A stretch of DNA of 32,241 nucleotides from positions 1 to 32,241 of the forward strand of contig CALLVD010000046.1 of assembly GCA_938010385.1 (NCBI GenBank), in the 5' to 3' direction. The notes under the pieces are model-generated. The model saw nothing but the letters and a program-made list of their open reading frames with translations. It did not search any database and was not told the DNA's origin. Both the position numbers and the translations under genes were made by a program. Shown here in pieces: positions 15,677 to 24,679 of the stretch (the stretch's first letter is position 1; every line of letters begins with the position of its first letter). Source of the stretch: an uncultured Robiginitomaculum sp. Its GTDB lineage: Bacteria; Pseudomonadota; Alphaproteobacteria; Caulobacterales; Maricaulaceae.

Positions 15677-16609
15677 ATGAGTATTTTCAAAGACTGGACC
15701 GACGAGCACACGGCGAAGTTCGGCAAGGACATTTTGACGGTCCGTCACAAACTTGAAGAGACCGGGCTGTTTACCGATGACGCACTGGCTGATTTGCTGG
15801 AGAAGCATCCTTCAGAAAAGCTTGATGTATGCACAATGGGGCATGATCACCCGCTTTATCCTAACAAATTCAGAACAGGCGATTTTCGCGATGCGTCGGG
15901 TAAAGACCTGATTGCAGCCGCAAAGGCCGGCGCCGTGTGGATTAATGTGCGTCAGGCGATGAATGTTCATTCGGAATACAAGGCCGTGCTGGACAAGATG
16001 TACGGGTCAATTGCTGCCATTACGGGCAAGCCTGCCTTCAATGCGCGCGGCGGAATTTTGATCTCATCACCCGTGGCCAAAGTGCCTTATCATTGTGACC
16101 AGACAGAAACAATTCTTTGGCACGTGCGCGGGAAAAAACGTATTTACCTATATCCGCCGACGGAAGAGTTTTTGCCAGAAGAGGCTTATCAAAGCATCAT
16201 TACCCAAGACCGCGAAGATGATGTCCCGTATTCACCCGATATGGATGAGCATGCCCGTGTCTTTGATCTGGAGCCGGGTGAGATGATTTCGTGGCGGCTG
16301 AATTCGCCGCATCGCGTTAATAACTCAACTTATTGCGTGTCTGTGACGACTGAATTTTCTACCCGCGAAAGCGCGTTTAAGAATTCTGTCATGTACACGA
16401 ATGCAGTTTTGCGTCAGCGCTTCGGCGTTAAATCTCGCTGGGCGGCTTCAAGTCTGCCGGAGAGGTACGTTAAATCCGTTGCCGGCCGCGTTTTGCGTAA
16501 GGTCAGTGCCTATAAGGCCAATAACGGCGAAGATATGGTCACATTTAAAATCGACAATGCGTCAGAAGGTTATGTTGTCGACATAGAGCCGTTCGCGCGT
16601 AATTTTTAA
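15677..16609 (+). CDS. JmjC/cupin-like protein, possible 2-oxoglutarate Fe(II) oxygenase
   Basis: A 310-aa cytosolic-looking protein with a double-stranded beta-helix core of the JmjC/cupin_8 kind. A possible iron-binding triad is visible: His139 and Asp141 (PYHCDQTETILWHVRGKKRI) and His212 (SWRLNSPHRVNNS). The WHVRGKKRIYLYPP segment (148-161) is typical of JmjC-like hydroxylases. Relatives are often annotated as transcriptional regulators or as cupin-like proteins with no known substrate. ATG 15677 has a good ribosome site (GGAGTAGG). It follows spmX after 81 bases and could share its transcript. Whether it hydroxylates protein, RNA or a small molecule cannot be read from the sequence. Confidence 0.75.
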   Translation: MSIFKDWTDEHTAKFGKDILTVRHKLEETGLFTDDALADLLEKHPSEKLDVCTMGHDHPLYPNKFRTGDFRDASGKDLIAAAKAGAVWINVRQAMNVHSEYKAVLDKMYGSIAAITGKPAFNARGGILISSPVAKVPYHCDQTETILWHVRGKKRIYLYPPTEEFLPEEAYQSIITQDREDDVPYSPDMDEHARVFDLEPGEMISWRLNSPHRVNNSTYCVSVTTEFSTRESAFKNSVMYTNAVLRQRFGVKSRWAASSLPERYVKSVAGRVLRKVSAYKANNGEDMVTFKIDNASEGYVVDIEPFARNF

Positions 16610-16660
16610 ACCGCTAAAGCTATCCAAAGGCGGCTGCGCCCCGTATTCAGGGGTATGGTG

Positions 16661-17089
16661 ATGCATTTACAGAAACTCTCGGTTGGAACCGCTTCGATTG
16701 AGGGCCTGCAGAAATGGCAAATTACAATGGTCGCGCGGCGAAAGTCACGCGGCCTTTTGCCATGCCATGAGCATGTCACCCGCATGTTTCCCAAGCAAAA
16801 AGATGCGCTGCTGGACGGCGGTTCAATTTATTGGGTGATTAAAGGGCAAATTCTGTGCCGTAATAAAATTATCGGTTTGGAAGAAACCCGGAACGGGCAG
16901 GGACTTAAGGCGTGCTCTATATTGATGGAGCCTAAGCTTATCCCGGTGCAGCCCGCCCCGCGCCGCGCCTTTCAGGGCTGGCGTTATCTTAAGCCCGAAG
17001 ACGCCCCGAAAGATTTGGTCGGAATTGGCGAGGCAGAGGATTTGCCCCGCGAATTAATGGTGAAATTGGTCAATATCGGCGCGTGGTGA
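16661..17089 (+). CDS. DUF1489 family protein
   Basis: A 142-aa protein of unknown function in a family I associate with Alphaproteobacteria. Recognisable parts are the HLQKLSVG start, HVTRMFPKQKDALLDGGSIY (about 45-64) and the following WVIKG. It has no signal peptide or membrane segment. Three near-adjacent in-frame starts exist; ATG 16661 is preferred because CAGGGG lies about seven bases before it, whereas ATG 16655 is too close. It converges on panC across 83 bases, and I see no clear terminator between them. Confidence 0.85.
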   Translation: MHLQKLSVGTASIEGLQKWQITMVARRKSRGLLPCHEHVTRMFPKQKDALLDGGSIYWVIKGQILCRNKIIGLEETRNGQGLKACSILMEPKLIPVQPAPRRAFQGWRYLKPEDAPKDLVGIGEAEDLPRELMVKLVNIGAW

Positions 17090-17172
17090 GGGTCACTTTT
17101 TCGTCGCAGACATGAAATTTGAAGCTATGAGCCGGCCCTTGCTGTCAGGCTATACTGCTACCCCTGATCCCG

Positions 17173-18027
17173 TCAGATCGCGCAATTATCGATCAATCTG
17201 ACGCCGCGGCAGTGCACGGCAATAAGCAGGCGCGCATTGTCATTTAAAATACCGCCCTCCAGTTTAGTCAGTGAGTTTTTCGACGCGACAGAGACATAAT
17301 CGACGCTGTCATATCCGGCATCTAAGAAGGCTTGACGAGCCTGCTCGGCGGCTTTGTCGACATTCATCCCGGCGCGCATTTTGGCAGCGCACTCAAACAT
17401 AATGACGTTGAGTTGACGGGCCAAAGCCAGACCGTCTGTGTCAAAATACTTGTTGCGCGAGGACAGCGCCAGACCGTGCGCGTCACGGGCAATGGGCGCG
17501 CCGACAATTTTTATCGGCATGTCAAAATCTATAACCAGGCGCCGTATGGTGGCCAGCTGTTGATAATCTTTTTCGCCGAATACAGCCATATCGGGCGCAA
17601 CGCGATTGAGCAATTTTGTCACAACAATAGCCACGCCGTCAAAAAAAGTCGGGCGGTGGTCAGTCTCAAGGCTCTCTGCAACGCCGCGAATTTTAATGCT
17701 TGTGCAATGGCCGGCATCATACATGCTGCCGGGCTCGGGAATGTAAACCAAGTCGCAGCCCGCAGAGGCCAGCGCGGCAATATCGGCGGCTTCTGTACGC
17801 GGATAGCTTTCAAAATCTTCGCCCGGCGCAAATTGCGTCGGATTTACAAAAATTGTTGCGACCACTTTGCCGGCATGTTTTTTTGCCAGCGTAATCAGGG
17901 ATAGATGACCGTCATGCAGCGCGCCCATGGTCGGCACGCAGCCAATGGTCTCGCCGCTGCCGCGCCATTCCCATACCTGACCGCGAAGTTCGCGCAGCGT
18001 TCGAACAATAATCGGCGTTTTTGCCAT
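17173..18027 (-). CDS. panC: Pantothenate synthetase
   Basis: Joins pantoate and beta-alanine with ATP to make pantothenate, the precursor of coenzyme A, in the cytosol. The 284-aa product shows the ordered motifs PTMGALHDGHLSL (32-44), FVNPTQF (60-66), VFGEKDYQQL (149-158) and RDAHGLALSSRN (181-192). ATG 18027 is set by GGGAGG just upstream; an in-frame ATG at 18039 lies before that site. It sits 53 bases after the carboxypeptidase gene on the same strand and may be co-transcribed with it. panB is not in the window. Confidence 0.95.
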   Translation of the reverse strand: MAKTPIIVRTLRELRGQVWEWRGSGETIGCVPTMGALHDGHLSLITLAKKHAGKVVATIFVNPTQFAPGEDFESYPRTEAADIAALASAGCDLVYIPEPGSMYDAGHCTSIKIRGVAESLETDHRPTFFDGVAIVVTKLLNRVAPDMAVFGEKDYQQLATIRRLVIDFDMPIKIVGAPIARDAHGLALSSRNKYFDTDGLALARQLNVIMFECAAKMRAGMNVDKAAEQARQAFLDAGYDSVDYVSVASKNSLTKLEGGILNDNARLLIAVHCRGVRLIDNCAI

Positions 18028-18080
18028 AAGGCCTCCCATAAGGACGTCCAGTCTAGCAGGTCATAAGGTCAAGGAAAGGC

Positions 18081-19277
18081 TTAACCGCCGGGGGCGATTA
18101 AAAAACAATGCGGCCCGTTTCCGGACGCAATGGCGGCGCAGCGCTCTTGTGCCTTTGAAGGGGGCAAGCCTGTCAGGCGAGCCCCATAGCCGCGCGCTGT
18201 TTTCACAATGCTGCCCGCGTCCGGCGTTAGGCCGGATAAAGACAGCCCTGCGCTGATCGCCTCTTGCGCGCTGCGGGCATTGGCGTAATCGCCCAGATGA
18301 ATTTGCCAGTTTTGATCTAAAGGCAGAGACTTAAGCGCGGCAGGCCCGGCGCCTGTCACAACCCGTACTTTTTGCTTGTTTCTGCCCCGAAGCGTAAAAG
18401 CCTGCACCGGGGCAGATTGCGTTGACGCTGTGATAAGTTTGGGCTGCGCGGTAATAGCAGCCGGCGATAATCCGATAACGCTAAAGGCCTTATCGACGAG
18501 CTTTGCCATGTGCTGATCGCGCGATTTTCCGCTCGCCCCGCCCATAACGACAGCGATGATGCGCCGCCCGTCTCTTTGCGCGCTGATGGTCAGGTTATAG
18601 CCGCTGTCGCGTGTGTAGCCGGTCTTAAACCCGTCAACGCCCTGCACGGTGCCGAGCAGCGTATTATGATTTCGCAGTGTGCGGCCCTTCCATGTGAACC
18701 TTTCCTGCCCGAAATAATGATAGTGTCGTCTGTGGGTTCGCAGCAGATTATCCGCCAATTTGGCCTGATCTCGGGCTGTGGTTACTTGCAAAGGATCCGG
18801 CAAGCCCGACGCATTGCGATAATGTGTGCGGGTCATGCCTAAATTGCGGGCTTTTTGAGTCATCATGGCCGCGAATGCGTCTTCTGATCCGGCAATATGT
18901 TCAGCCAGTACTACGGCAATATCGTTAGAAGATTTTACGGCCAAGGCCTGCACTGCGTCATGCACCCGTATCGTTTGCCCGGCGCGCAGTCCGAGCTTGA
19001 CCGGAGGCTGCGCTGCGGCGTTGGCAGATACCGTCATGCGGTCATCAAGTTTAATCCGGCCGGCCTCGATTGAGTCAAAAACAACGAAAAGTGACATCAT
19101 TTTCGTCAGCGACGCGGGATAACGCAGCGCATCTATTTCGCGGGCATGCAGGATTTCACGGCTGTCAGCGTCAACGGCGATGGAGGCATAGCGGCCTTCG
19201 ACGTCAGGCGAATAGGCCTGCGCCGGATGACAAAAGACACACAAGATTGCTGCCAATATGAAATTAATGATTCGCAT
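18081..19277 (-). CDS. D-alanyl-D-alanine carboxypeptidase with SPOR domain
   Basis: A penicillin-binding protein of the PBP5/DacA class that removes the terminal D-Ala from peptidoglycan stem peptides in the periplasm. The 398-aa product has a cleavable signal peptide (cut near AQA-Y, residue 21). The serine-protease-like set is complete: Ser56-x-x-Lys59 (ASLTK), Ser116-Ser-Asn118 and Lys218-Thr-Gly220. About 80 C-terminal residues (from about 322) form a SPOR domain (HLGDYANARSAQEA), which binds denuded glycan at division sites. The usual C-terminal amphipathic anchor of PBP5 is absent. The ribosome site is weak. It faces the small membrane gene across 146 bases. Confidence 0.93.
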   Translation of the reverse strand: MRIINFILAAILCVFCHPAQAYSPDVEGRYASIAVDADSREILHAREIDALRYPASLTKMMSLFVVFDSIEAGRIKLDDRMTVSANAAAQPPVKLGLRAGQTIRVHDAVQALAVKSSNDIAVVLAEHIAGSEDAFAAMMTQKARNLGMTRTHYRNASGLPDPLQVTTARDQAKLADNLLRTHRRHYHYFGQERFTWKGRTLRNHNTLLGTVQGVDGFKTGYTRDSGYNLTISAQRDGRRIIAVVMGGASGKSRDQHMAKLVDKAFSVIGLSPAAITAQPKLITASTQSAPVQAFTLRGRNKQKVRVVTGAGPAALKSLPLDQNWQIHLGDYANARSAQEAISAGLSLSGLTPDAGSIVKTARGYGARLTGLPPSKAQERCAAIASGNGPHCFLIAPGG

Positions 19278-19343
19278 TGCTGTTTCGTTGAACCCAAGCC
19301 TGATAACTCTCGTATGAAATAAGGAAGTCCGGTTGACGGAGTG

Positions 19344-19367
19344 TTAACGGAATTTAAGACCTGTTAA
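19344..19367. promoter_or_regulatory. Three phased TTAA motifs in a divergent intergenic region
   Basis: TTAA occurs at 19344, 19354 and 19364, each 10 bases apart, with the outer two inside GTTAAC. The region lies between the divergent carboxypeptidase and small membrane gene. CtrA half-sites are TTAA, but the classical spacer is seven bases and here it is six. A TTGACG at 19333 and a TTGACA at 19390 could be -35 elements, though I see no matching -10. Confidence 0.35.
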
Positions 19368-19423
19368 CAAAATACAGCTAGGCTGCTGATTGACAAAACA
19401 CGCATTTTCAACGGGGTGAGTAA

Positions 19424-19516
19424 ATGGACCATACTAAAGTAATGACGCTGTTGACGATTGTGATGGTTTTAACCGTTATTTTGGTGATTGTCGGCTTTGT
19501 CAAAAAAAAGAAGTAA
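19424..19516 (+). CDS. Small single-span membrane protein, 30 aa
   Basis: A short frame of 30 codons: MDHTKVM at the start, about 18 mostly hydrophobic residues (Leu, Ile, Val, Met, Thr), then a tail of four lysines. This is a typical single membrane helix with a positive, presumably cytoplasmic, C-terminus. GGGGTGAG lies about seven bases before the ATG, and an in-frame TAA immediately precedes the ATG, so no longer start is possible. It lies upstream of clpS on the same strand. No family is recognised. The good ribosome site and clean membrane profile favour a real gene, but at this size chance cannot be excluded. Confidence 0.6.
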   Translation: MDHTKVMTLLTIVMVLTVILVIVGFVKKKK

Positions 19517-19536
19517 AGCCGACTGCTTTATATTGG

Positions 19537-19556
19537 GGGTAAGCGGTTTGTTACCC
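19537..19556 (+). other. Short hairpin between small membrane gene and clpS
   Basis: GGGTAA (19537-19542) pairs with TTACCC (19551-19556) around an 8-base loop, followed by a short T-rich stretch. It could be a weak terminator for the small membrane gene or an operator for clpS. The 6-bp stem is too short to be certain. Confidence 0.35.
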
Positions 19557-19611
19557 TTTACACCCGGCGCAGGCTTCCTACATTTGTCTTTCCGAAATTA
19601 AGAGATTTTAT

Positions 19612-19944
19612 ATGCCTGAAAACCAACCGCCCAAAACACCGGACAACGGTGAAGAACGCGGCGTTGCCACGAAAACCCGGCCTAAAACCAAAAAGCCGTC
19701 TCTTTATCGCGTCCTGATGATGAATGACGACTACACGCCGATGGAGTTTGTGGTTCAGGTTCTGGTCAGCATCTTCAATAAAACGGCTGAGGAAGCTACG
19801 CAAATTATGCTCAGTGTTCATCAGAGCGGTATCGGCGTGTGCGGCATCTATACCTATGAGATTGCGGAAACAAAAGTCACGCAAGTCATGGACTTAGCGA
19901 AGCGAGCGCAGCATCCGCTGCAATGCACTATGGAAAAAGCGTAG
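19612..19944 (+). CDS. clpS: ATP-dependent Clp protease adaptor ClpS
   Basis: Delivers N-end-rule substrates to ClpAP by binding N-terminal bulky residues and docking on the ClpA N-domain. The 110-aa product has a flexible, charged N-terminal arm (1-35) and the core domain with [20 protein letters not shown] (36-55), where the conserved Asn-Asp pair lies in the substrate pocket, then [27 protein letters not shown] 19612 is preceded by AAGAGA. clpA begins 42 bases later, the standard order. Confidence 0.96.
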   Translation: MPENQPPKTPDNGEERGVATKTRPKTKKPSLYRVLMMNDDYTPMEFVVQVLVSIFNKTAEEATQIMLSVHQSGIGVCGIYTYEIAETKVTQVMDLAKRAQHPLQCTMEKA

Positions 19945-19986
19945 AGCCGTCCCTATCTGTAAGGTGAGCAAGAAAAGGAAGAAACA

Positions 19987-22314
19987 ATGGCATCATTTTC
20001 GCCTGTTTTAGAAGAAACGATACATAATGCGCTGACCTTTGCGTCGGACCGTCGGCATGAGCTCGCTACGCTCGAGCATTTATTGCTGGCGTTGATTGAT
20101 GATAAAGACGCCGCTGCCGTCATGACGGCCTGCGACGTCGATTTAAAATCGCTCAAAGAAGACGTGACCCGTTACATTGACGAGGATTTGGTCAGTCTTG
20201 AAGTCGAAGACTTTGAAGAAGCCCGCCCGACCGCCGGTTTTCACCGCGTAATTCAGCGCGCCGTCATACACGTCCAAAGCTCCGGCCGTGAAGAAGTCAC
20301 CGGCGCCAATGCCTTGGTTGCATTGTTTGCAGAGCGCGAAAGCCACGCCGTTTACTTTTTGTCCGAGCGTGACATGACCCGCTATGATGCGGTCAATTAT
20401 ATTTCTCACGGACTGGCCAAAAACGGCGAGAGCAAAGCTGTGCCCGTTCGCGGCGCCGAAGAGCCCGATGCTGCCGGCGAGGAAAAAAAGAAAAGCGCGC
20501 TGGAAAGCTATACCGTTAATCTGAACGAGGAAGCCAAGGCGGGCAATATTGACCCGCTCATCGGCCGCTCTTTGGAAGTTGAGCGCTGCATTGAAGTGCT
20601 GTCGCGCCGCCGTAAAAATAATCCGCTGCTGGTCGGCGATCCGGGCGTGGGTAAAACCGCGATTGCGGAAGGTATTGCGCTTCAGATTGTGAATGGCGAT
20701 ACGCCGGACGCCATCAAAGACACGACGATCTACTCGCTCGATATGGGCTCGCTGCTGGCGGGAACGCGCTATCGCGGTGATTTCGAAGAGCGCCTGAAAG
20801 CGGTGATGACAGAGCTTGAAGATCACGATGACGCTATTCTGTTCATTGATGAAATTCACACCATTATCGGCGCCGGCGCAACGTCAGGCGGGGCGATGGA
20901 TGCGTCTAATCTGCTAAAGCCCGCCTTGCAAAACGGCAAGTTGCGCTGCATGGGCTCAACCACGTTTAAAGAATATCGCCAGATTTTTGAAAAAGACCGC
21001 GCGCTGGCCCGGCGCTTCTTGAAAATTGATGTGGTGGAGCCGACGCCGGAAGACGCGGTAAAAATTCTTGTCGGTCTCAAAGGCTATTTCGAAGAGTTTC
21101 ATAACGTCAAATATACTGACGAGGCCCTGACCGGCGCGGTGGACTTATCCGTGCGCCATATCACCGATCGTAAACTGCCGGACAAGGCAATCGACATGAT
21201 TGATGAGGCGGGCGCGCGTATGAAGCTGTCTGCCAAAGGCAAGCGCAAAAAAACCGTCGGTATTCAGGACATCGAAGCCGTGGTGGCCAAGATTGCCCGT
21301 ATCCCGCCGAAATCTGTGTCTCGCGATGACGCCAAGGCGCTTAAGACGCTGCCGGATGATTTGAAACGCATGGTGTTCGGTCAGGACACGGCGATCGACC
21401 AAGTCGTCTCTGCTGTGCGTTTGGCCCGCGCAGGGCTTCGGGAGCCGAACAAGCCGATTGGCTCTTACCTGTTCTCCGGCCCGACCGGCGTGGGTAAGAC
21501 CGAGGTTGCCAAGCAATTAGCCATGACCATGGGTTTGGAATTATTGCGGTTTGATATGTCCGAATATATGGAGCGCCATACGGTGTCGCGCCTGCTCGGC
21601 GCGCCTCCCGGCTATGTCGGGTATGACCAAGGCGGCTTGCTGACAGACGGCGTTAATCAGACTCCCCATTGCGTTTTGCTGCTGGATGAAATTGAAAAAG
21701 CCCATCCGGACGTTTTCAATATCCTGTTGCAAGTCATGGATAATGGCGCGCTGACCGACAGTAACGGACGCAAGGTTGATTTTCGGAATGTGATTTTAAT
21801 CATGACGACCAATGCGGGCGCAGCGGACGCGGCGAAAAACTCTATCGGCTTCGGGCGTGATAAACGCGACGGCGAAGACGAAAAAGAGATTAAGCGCCTG
21901 TTCAGCCCGGAGTTTCGCAACCGTTTGGACGCGACCGTCAGCTTTGCGCCGCTCGGTGAAGATACAATTGCGCATATCGTGGATAAATTCATTATCCAAC
22001 TGGAAGCGCAACTGGCCGATCGCAAGATTATGTTCGAGCTGTCTAAACCGGCGACGACATGGCTGGCGGAACGCGGCTATGATCGTCAATTCGGCGCGCG
22101 GCCTTTGGGACGCACGATACAGGAGTTTATCAAAAAGCCTCTGGCCGAAGAAATCTTGTTTGGGAAGCTGAAAAAAGGCGGGCTGGTTAAAGTCGGCGTC
22201 GACAAGAAAAAAGACGCGCTGACCTTTAAAATCGTCAAGCCGGAACAGCTGAAAATTGAAAAGCGCGGCGGCGGCAAAGGATTGCCGGCGCCTAATCCCA
22301 AAGAAGACGCGTAA
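19987..22314 (+). CDS. clpA: ATP-dependent Clp protease ATP-binding subunit ClpA
   Basis: An AAA+ unfoldase that feeds substrates into ClpP. The 775-aa product has the ClpA layout: double Clp-N repeat (about 1-150), first AAA+ module with Walker A GDPGVGKT (217-224) and Walker B LFIDEIH (about 283-290), no long ClpB-type coiled coil, then the second AAA+ module with Walker A GPTGVGKT (498-505), [13 protein letters not shown] and the C-terminal D2-small domain. The tail ends in a short Lys/Gly-rich segment. ATG 19987 follows AAAAGGAAGAA. It is probably co-transcribed with clpS and is followed by a strong terminator. Confidence 0.97.
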   Translation: MASFSPVLEETIHNALTFASDRRHELATLEHLLLALIDDKDAAAVMTACDVDLKSLKEDVTRYIDEDLVSLEVEDFEEARPTAGFHRVIQRAVIHVQSSGREEVTGANALVALFAERESHAVYFLSERDMTRYDAVNYISHGLAKNGESKAVPVRGAEEPDAAGEEKKKSALESYTVNLNEEAKAGNIDPLIGRSLEVERCIEVLSRRRKNNPLLVGDPGVGKTAIAEGIALQIVNGDTPDAIKDTTIYSLDMGSLLAGTRYRGDFEERLKAVMTELEDHDDAILFIDEIHTIIGAGATSGGAMDASNLLKPALQNGKLRCMGSTTFKEYRQIFEKDRALARRFLKIDVVEPTPEDAVKILVGLKGYFEEFHNVKYTDEALTGAVDLSVRHITDRKLPDKAIDMIDEAGARMKLSAKGKRKKTVGIQDIEAVVAKIARIPPKSVSRDDAKALKTLPDDLKRMVFGQDTAIDQVVSAVRLARAGLREPNKPIGSYLFSGPTGVGKTEVAKQLAMTMGLELLRFDMSEYMERHTVSRLLGAPPGYVGYDQGGLLTDGVNQTPHCVLLLDEIEKAHPDVFNILLQVMDNGALTDSNGRKVDFRNVILIMTTNAGAADAAKNSIGFGRDKRDGEDEKEIKRLFSPEFRNRLDATVSFAPLGEDTIAHIVDKFIIQLEAQLADRKIMFELSKPATTWLAERGYDRQFGARPLGRTIQEFIKKPLAEEILFGKLKKGGLVKVGVDKKKDALTFKIVKPEQLKIEKRGGGKGLPAPNPKEDA

Positions 22315-22321
22315 ATATCTT

Positions 22322-22354
22322 AAGGCCCCGCTATAAAATGCGGGGCCTTTTTTT
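22322..22354 (+). terminator. Rho-independent terminator after clpA
   Basis: AAGGCCCCGC (22322-22331) pairs with GCGGGGCCTT (22340-22349) around an 8-base loop, followed by T residues to 22354. It lies seven bases after the clpA stop and ends the clpS-clpA transcript. Confidence 0.95.
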
Positions 22355-22425
22355 ATGGACTCGCAATCAAGCCACATATTGATACCGCCTGCCCGGCGCG
22401 CTAACATATGTGCGGGGAGCGGGGC

Positions 22426-24678
22426 ATGTTTAAAGTTTTTCGAAATTATTTGTCACTGCAACGCAAATGGCTGATGCCGACTTTGTTGTCACTGATTATG
22501 ACGGCCGTTTTGGCTGTGTCTTACCTCTATAAGCCGGCGACGATTGCGCAATTAGGTAATTTGGCGACAGATCATTTCCATCGCAGCCACCCGCGCGAAT
22601 ATAATCCCGACACGCCGGTGCGTATTATCGATATTGACGAGGAAAGCATTGCCCGCATCGGTCAATGGCCGTGGCCGCGTACAACGATGGCAAAGCTTAA
22701 TGACAATTTGAATAATGCCGGCGCGGAAGTCATTGCTTACGATATGATATTTTCCGAGGCCGACCGCACATCGCCGGAAAACATTGTGACCGTTTTGCGC
22801 GATAATCCGCTGGCGACGGAAAGCTTTCAAAATTTGGCAAATTTGAAAAGTCACGACGCCGTTTTCGCCGAAAGTTTGGCACGATCTAACAGCGTGATGG
22901 GCATATTTTTGGTTCCGAAACCCTCCGCAGATTTGCCTGCAGTCAAACAGGGCTTTGCCTTTTTGGGCGATCCGCCGCTCGGGGCTATTCCGAATTATGG
23001 CGGCTCGCTCCAATCTTTGCCGCAGCTTGAAGCGTGCGCATCCGGTAATGGCAATGTGTCGTTTCAGCCGGACGGCGATTCCATTATCCGCACGGCCCCC
23101 ATGCTCGCCCGGGTCGGGGATCGCGTTTTTCCATCCCTTGCTATGGACGCCTTGCGCGCCGCACAAGGCGCGAAAAGTTTTGCCGTCAAAAGCTCCAACG
23201 CGTCGGGGGAATTGCAAGCTGTCGATAAAGTTGAAACGCAAGTGACCTCCATCCGTGTCGGCGACTTCACCGTGCCGTCGGATGAAAACGGAAAGCTGCA
23301 ACTATATCTGACCGAGTCTAAGCCTGAGCGTTTTATTCCGGCGTGGAAAATCCTATTGACCTCCGGCGATTGGGAAGAGCGCATTGGCGGGCATATCGTG
23401 TTTATCGGGACCGGCGCGGAAGGGCTGAAAGATATTAAGTCGACGCCGTTGAATGCCGCCGAGCCGGGCGTCACCGTACACGCCCAGGCCGCAGAGCAGA
23501 TTATCAATGAGCAATATTTGCTCAGGCCATACTGGGCGAACATGATTGAAATGTTTGCCTTGGTCGGCGCGGGCGTCGTGCTGTCTTTGGCTCTGCCGCG
23601 CTTATCGGCTGCCAAAGGCGCAATACTGACTTTAATCATCGGCTTGATTGTCTGGAACGCCGCGCAATGGGCATTTGTGAACAAGCAATTTATCCTTGAT
23701 CCGGTTTACCCGCTTTTGGTCGTCTTAAGCGTTTACCTGATAGCCAGCCTGTCGTCATTCTACCTGACGGAATCCGAGCGCTCTCAAATTCGCAATGCGT
23801 TTTCCATGTATTTGTCGCCTGATTTGGTGCGCAAAGTCTCCGAAGACCCGAGCCTTTTAAAGCTGGGCGGTGAAGACCGCGAAATGACGATCTTGTTTTT
23901 GGACGTTCGCAGTTTCTCTCGCATTTCAGAGTCGATGACGCCGAGCGATATTACGACTTTTCTCAATCTCTTTCTCACGCCGATGACGGATATTTTGCAG
24001 GATAATAAAGCCACCATTGATAAATATATGGGCGATGCCATCGTCGCGTTTTGGAACGCGCCGCTTGACGATCCTGACCATCAGGCCAATGCGGTTCGCG
24101 CGGTTTTGGATATGCAAACGGCGCTGGATGATCTGAACGCAAAATATGCAGCGCAAGATGAGGTTAAATGGCCGGAAAAAGTGCGTATGGGCATTGGCTT
24201 GAATACAGGCGTTTGCACGGTCGGAAATCTGGGGTCACAGCAGCGCTTCTCATACTCGATTATCGGCGACGCCGCCAATGTAGCCTCGCGTATTGAGGGT
24301 CTGACAAAGCAATATGGCGTCACGTCTATGGCGGGCGAGGCGGCTGCGAAAGATATGACGGAATTTGCCCTGCTTGAAGCGGACTTAATCAAAGTCGTCG
24401 GACGCGACACGCCGGAGCGGATATTTATGATATGCGGCGATGAGGTCCTTGCGAGGTCCAAGACATTTTCCGCGTTTAAATCTGCGCATGTGGCATTTCT
24501 GGGCAGCTACCGCGCCGGTGATTTCGTCAAAGCCGAAGCGCAGGCCCGCGCGCTGGAAGCCGAAGCGGGCCGCTACAATGTTGCCGGCTATTATCGAACG
24601 CTTCTGGCGCGCATCAGCATTTACCGTCACGACCCGCCCGAAAATTGGACCGGCATTTATGAGGCCCAAAGCAAATAA
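22426..24678 (+). CDS. CHASE2-domain class III adenylate cyclase
   Basis: A membrane-bound nucleotide cyclase, 750 aa. It has one N-terminal membrane helix (about 18-36), an extracytoplasmic CHASE2 sensor (about 40-365), three membrane helices (about 372-447) and a cytoplasmic class III catalytic domain (about 480-660). Metal-binding Asp493 (FLDVRSFS) and Asp537 (KYMGDAIVAFW), purine-selecting Lys533, and transition-state Asn618 and Arg622 (NVASR) are all present, so it should be active. The second purine-selecting position appears to be Ser611, where Asp or Thr is common. The extra C-terminal 90 residues look helical. ATG 22426 has GGGGAG upstream; ATG 22408 is less likely. Convergent with bestrophin and a CpdA-like phosphodiesterase. 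Confidence 0.93.
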   Translation: MFKVFRNYLSLQRKWLMPTLLSLIMTAVLAVSYLYKPATIAQLGNLATDHFHRSHPREYNPDTPVRIIDIDEESIARIGQWPWPRTTMAKLNDNLNNAGAEVIAYDMIFSEADRTSPENIVTVLRDNPLATESFQNLANLKSHDAVFAESLARSNSVMGIFLVPKPSADLPAVKQGFAFLGDPPLGAIPNYGGSLQSLPQLEACASGNGNVSFQPDGDSIIRTAPMLARVGDRVFPSLAMDALRAAQGAKSFAVKSSNASGELQAVDKVETQVTSIRVGDFTVPSDENGKLQLYLTESKPERFIPAWKILLTSGDWEERIGGHIVFIGTGAEGLKDIKSTPLNAAEPGVTVHAQAAEQIINEQYLLRPYWANMIEMFALVGAGVVLSLALPRLSAAKGAILTLIIGLIVWNAAQWAFVNKQFILDPVYPLLVVLSVYLIASLSSFYLTESERSQIRNAFSMYLSPDLVRKVSEDPSLLKLGGEDREMTILFLDVRSFSRISESMTPSDITTFLNLFLTPMTDILQDNKATIDKYMGDAIVAFWNAPLDDPDHQANAVRAVLDMQTALDDLNAKYAAQDEVKWPEKVRMGIGLNTGVCTVGNLGSQQRFSYSIIGDAANVASRIEGLTKQYGVTSMAGEAAAKDMTEFALLEADLIKVVGRDTPERIFMICGDEVLARSKTFSAFKSAHVAFLGSYRAGDFVKAEAQARALEAEAGRYNVAGYYRTLLARISIYRHDPPENWTGIYEAQSK

Positions 24679-24679
24679 A

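Noticed and set aside
20143-20859. 238-codon minus-strand frame opposite clpA
   Set aside because: Antisense to the conserved ClpA N-domain and first AAA+ module; composition shows only the complement of ClpA codons.
22552-23301. 249-codon minus-strand frame opposite the cyclase gene
   Set aside because: Antisense to the CHASE2 region, with no recognisable motif or start signal.
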